DNA of 10,542 bases from NCBI GenBank assembly GCA_006247105.1, contig VDLU01000051.1, positions 1-10,542 on the forward strand, in the 5' to 3' direction. The notes under the pieces were generated by a model. It did no database searches, was not told the DNA's origin, and saw nothing but the letters and a program-made list of their open reading frames with translations. Every line of letters starts with the position of its first letter. Position 1 is the first letter of the stretch. A program made the position numbers and the translations under genes. Shown here piece after piece: positions 8,030 to 10,542 of the stretch. Source of the stretch: Giardia muris (taxonomy: Eukaryota > Fornicata > Diplomonadida > Hexamitidae).

Positions 8030-8527
8030 CTCAAGCCAAGCCCCCAAGGGGACGAGGGCCAAAGACCAGCCTAAGTCCAAAGCCCCAAACCCAAGACTCA
8101 AGACCCAACCCAACCCCCAAGAGACCCCAACACAAGAGCCCAAGGCCACAAGCCCCCCAAGGTCGAGGCCAAAGACCCTAAGCCACAAGACCAAGACCCC
8201 AGTGCAGGAGGACCAAGAGCCAAGGGACCAAGAGACCCTCATTCCCAAGACCCCAAGAGTCAAGGGCCCCAGCTCCAAGCCAAGGGCCCAAGAGCCCACA
8301 GCCCGAAGGCCCCCAACCTAAGAGGACCGAGGACCCCAAGACCCAGCCCAAGATCCGAACCCAGTCCAAGACTCCCAAGCCCAACGCAAGAGGCCAAAGC
8401 CTAGGGAGCCCGAAGCCCCCGCAGACCCCGAAGAGTCCAAGAGCCCAAGCCAGGAGCCAGCCAAGGTCCAGACCCCCAAGGCCCCAAGCACCCTCAAGGC
8501 CCAAGCCGAGGGCCCAGCAGGCCCCAG

Positions 8528-8546
8528 CAACACGGCATCAGGTATG
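8528..8546 (+). repeat. Junction-type motif, internal copy 2
   Basis: The sequence caacacggcatcaggtatg matches the telomere-adjacent 19-mer at 16 of 19 positions and, like the other copies, directly follows a CCCC(A/C)G word. The array resumes immediately after it. Confidence 0.75.
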
Positions 8547-9970
8547 CCAAGCCCAAGAGGCCCCCAACACAAGAGCCCAAGTCCAACCAAGGGCCCCGAG
8601 ACCCCAGCCCAAGGAGCCCGAAGGCCCACAACCTAAGCCCACAAGACCTAAGGCCCAAGAGGATCCAAGGAGCCAAGTCCAAGAGTCAAAGCCTCAAGCC
8701 CCAAGACCCGAAGAGGCCAGCTCAAGGCCCACAGCCCCCCAAGGTCCAAGTCCTCAGAGCCCCAGACCTCGAAGACCCCCCAGACCCAAGAGCTCAAAGG
8801 CTGGCCCTAAGCCAGGAGATCCCAAGCCTTCAAGGCCCGCAGTCCAAGGTCCAAAGCCCCGAAGACCCGCAACCCCAGGGCTCCAAGCCCCCAAGAGCTT
8901 CAAGCCCCCAAAGCCCAAGGCCCAAGTCCCCAAATCCCCAAGAGACCCCCAACACAAGAGCCCAGCCCGAAGATTCAAGACCCCCAAGGGACGAGGACTC
9001 AAAACCCCCAGTCCCCAGAGACCACAGCCCCAAGACCCCAAGCCAGGGAGCCCGAAGCCCCCAAGGCCCGAGAGACCCAAGCCCAAGAGTCAAGAGCCAA
9101 GGCAGGAGCTCAAGGCTCAACCCGAAGACCCCAGACCCCCAAGGCCCAGACCCAAACTTCCAAGGCCCCAACACAAGACCCAGGGCCACAAGCCGAAGGC
9201 CCAAGCCGAGGCCCCAGCCTCCAAAGAGCCCAACTCCAGATCCCCAAGACCAAGACCAAGGCCGACCAAGGCCCCAGTCCAAGGAGCTCCAGACCAGGCC
9301 CCCAAGGCCCACAACTTCGAAGACCCATGGCCCCCGGTCTCCAAGCCAAGGACCCAAGCCTCAGGTCCAAGGCCCCAAGGCCCAAGAGACCCGAAGAGGC
9401 CTCCATACAGGAGCTCAAGCCGAGGGCCCCCAGACCCCGCAGACCAAGAGACCCCTCAAGGTCCAAAACCCCAAAGACCCTCAGAGACCCCAAGCCCAAG
9501 AGCTCAAGCCTCAACCCGAAGCCCCCAAGGCCCCAAGACTCCCAGCCCCCAAGCCCAAGGCCCAAATCCCCAAGAGCTTCAAGCCCCAAGCCCAAAGGCC
9601 CACCCCAAGGTCCAAGGACCCAAGTCTCCCTAAGACCCCGAAGCCCAAGAGGACTGAGGCCCAAGACCCAAGAAGCCTCCCACACAAGAGATCCCAACCC
9701 CAAGGAGCCCTAAGGCCCAAAGCCCAAGGCCCAAGTCCGAGCTTAGCCCAAAGGCCCCCAAGGCCCAATGCAAGAGCCCGAAGGCTCAAGAGACCCCAAG
9801 CCCCAGCCTAAGTCCAAGGTCTCAGTCCAAAGGCCAAGAAGGCTCAAGTCCAAGGCCCAAGGCCTCAAGCCCCCCAAGGTCGAGGGCCCAAAGACCCCCA
9901 GAGACCCATGCAGGAGGACCCAGACCAAGAGCCCAAGACTCCAAGGGCCCAAAGCCGAGGGCACAAAGCC

Positions 9971-10053
9971 CTCAAGAGGACCCCGCACCCCAAGACCCCA
10001 ATGCAGGAAGACCTAGATCTCCAAGCCCCCCCAAAGACCCCAAATCCCCAAGA
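9971..10053 (+). repeat. Inter-array repeat C2, telomere-proximal
   Basis: Partner of 1761-1842. It is among the last modules before the telomere junction and shows that the left and right arrays share ancestry at the level of extended blocks as well as short words. Confidence 0.85.
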
Positions 10054-10100
10054 GACCCCAAGAAGCCAAGCCAAGGTCCCCAGCCCCCCAAGAGCCCCAG

Positions 10101-10214
10101 CAACACGACAACAGGCATGCAACAGTGCAACGACGCAACAGCAGCGCAACGCCAGATAAACGCCACCCGCCCCCACCCCACCTCCATCCCCGCCCCACCA
10201 TCCCATCTCATCCG
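10101..10214. other. Array-telomere junction sequence
   Basis: Non-array, non-telomeric DNA between the last CCCAAG-type module and the first TAGGG unit. It starts with caacacgacaacaggcatg, continues with an irregular CAACA/GCAAC-rich stretch to about 10152, and ends in a very C-rich, pyrimidine-dominated stretch (10161-10210). No open frame with recognisable content is present. This is the place to expect telomere-associated control sequence, but nothing known is identifiable. Confidence 0.6.
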
Positions 10215-10215
10215 G

Positions 10216-10542
10216 TAGGGTAGGGTAGGGGTAGGGTTAGGGTAGGGTAGGGGGTAGGGTAGGGTAGGGTAGTAGGGTAGGGTAGGAGGGTAGGGTAGGG
10301 TAGGGTAGGGAGGGTGTAGGGTAGGGTAGGGTAGGGTAGGGTAGGGTAGGGTAGGGTAGGGTAGGGTAGGGTAGGGTAGGGTAGGGTAGGGTAGGGTAGG
10401 GTAGGGTAGGGTAGGGTAGGGTAGGGTAGGGTAGGGTAGGGTAGGGTAGGGTAGGGTGGTAGGGTAGGGTAGGGTAGGGTAGGGTAGGGTAGGGTAGGGT
10501 AGGGTAGGGTAGGGTAGGGTAGGGTAGGGTAGGGTAGGGTAG
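10216..10542 (+). repeat. Telomere, (TAGGG)n
   Basis: About 65 tandem TAGGG units, the G-rich strand running 5' to 3' toward the window end, as expected for a right chromosome end. The first hundred bases are irregular: GGGGTAGGG, one GTTAGGG near 10227, GTAGTAGGG near 10270, GGAGGG near 10287 and GGTGTAGGG near 10315. From about 10321 the array is regular, apart from one GGTGGTAGGG near 10457. Degenerate proximal and uniform distal repeats are typical of a telomerase-maintained end. TAGGG is the established Giardia telomere unit. The array continues to the last base, so the physical end is not seen. Confidence 0.97.

Larger units (their letters stand above)
4170..10100. repeat. Subtelomeric degenerate C/A-rich repeat array, right block
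   Basis: Nearly 6 kb of the same module family as the left array: CCCAAG, GAAGACC, AAGAGCTCAAG, CAACACAAGAG, CCCTAAG and about sixteen copies of TGCAGGA-type words (for example near 4422, 4661, 5478, 5666, 5788, 6581, 6673, 6926, 7367, 7778, 7904, 8200, 9907 and 10000). It contains internal duplications of tens to about 200 bases. T remains very low on the + strand. The longest open frame (4875-5783, +) is nothing but Pro/Lys/Ser/Gln/Arg and lacks any domain. I see no gene, RNA gene or intact mobile element in it. Confidence 0.85.

Noticed and set aside
4727..9789. Long minus-strand Gly/Leu/Trp-rich open frames that look like membrane proteins
   Set aside because: They are the reverse reading of CCCAAG-type repeats. 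The hydrophobic Leu/Gly/Trp content is forced by CTTGGG and CCTGGG words, and no frame is kept between duplicated blocks.
408..10100. Retrotransposon or DNA transposon remnant inside the arrays
   Set aside because: No reverse transcriptase, integrase or transposase motif, terminal repeat or target duplication could be seen in the array sequence.
1..10542. tRNA or rRNA genes
   Set aside because: No tRNA A-box/B-box pair with foldable arms and no conserved rRNA segment was recognised on either strand.

Overview
This window is the right-hand end of a linear eukaryotic chromosome. The last 327 bases (10216-10542) are an almost uninterrupted tandem array of the five-base unit TAGGG on the + strand, oriented as a 3' G-rich telomeric strand. 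TAGGG is the known telomere unit of the diplomonad Giardia. That is a hint, not an identification: nothing else here looks like a Giardia gene family I know, so the organism is left open.

Layout from left to right. Bases 1 to about 407 are mixed-composition DNA with no recognisable gene. About 408-2636 is a subtelomeric array of short, degenerate C/A-rich modules built around CCCAAG, CTCAAG, GAAGACC, AAGAGCTCAAG and TGCAGGA, very poor in T on the + strand. About 2637-4169 is an island of ordinary-looking GC-rich sequence holding two tandem, minus-strand copies of one gene family. The same type of array then resumes at about 4170 and runs to about 10100. A 100-base junction (about 10101-10214) leads into the telomere.

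The gene family is the main biological content. Both copies start with the peptide MSESEISIS, have a low-complexity Ser/Thr/acidic or Pro-rich N-terminal part, carry a C-x2-C-x14-C-x2-C zinc-binding motif with a shared ARWN..GGY[KR]CYAC core, and end with AVALEL.EALRPYE. Each copy needs several single-base frame changes to be read through. In the zinc-finger block many of the differences between the copies are synonymous, so this was a selected protein family. The motif and the residues after it in copy 1 resemble the zinc ribbon of IS1595/Merlin-type transposases, but no catalytic domain is visible, so this is a hypothesis only.

A caution applies to the whole window. A duplicated segment of about 195 bases inside the array (6858-7052 and 7834-8029) differs almost only by single-base indels, mostly in C runs. 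That is the pattern of residual long-read homopolymer errors. The frameshifts in the two genes may therefore be assembly errors rather than real mutations. The long open frames on both strands of the arrays are by-products of T-poor composition and are not annotated as genes.
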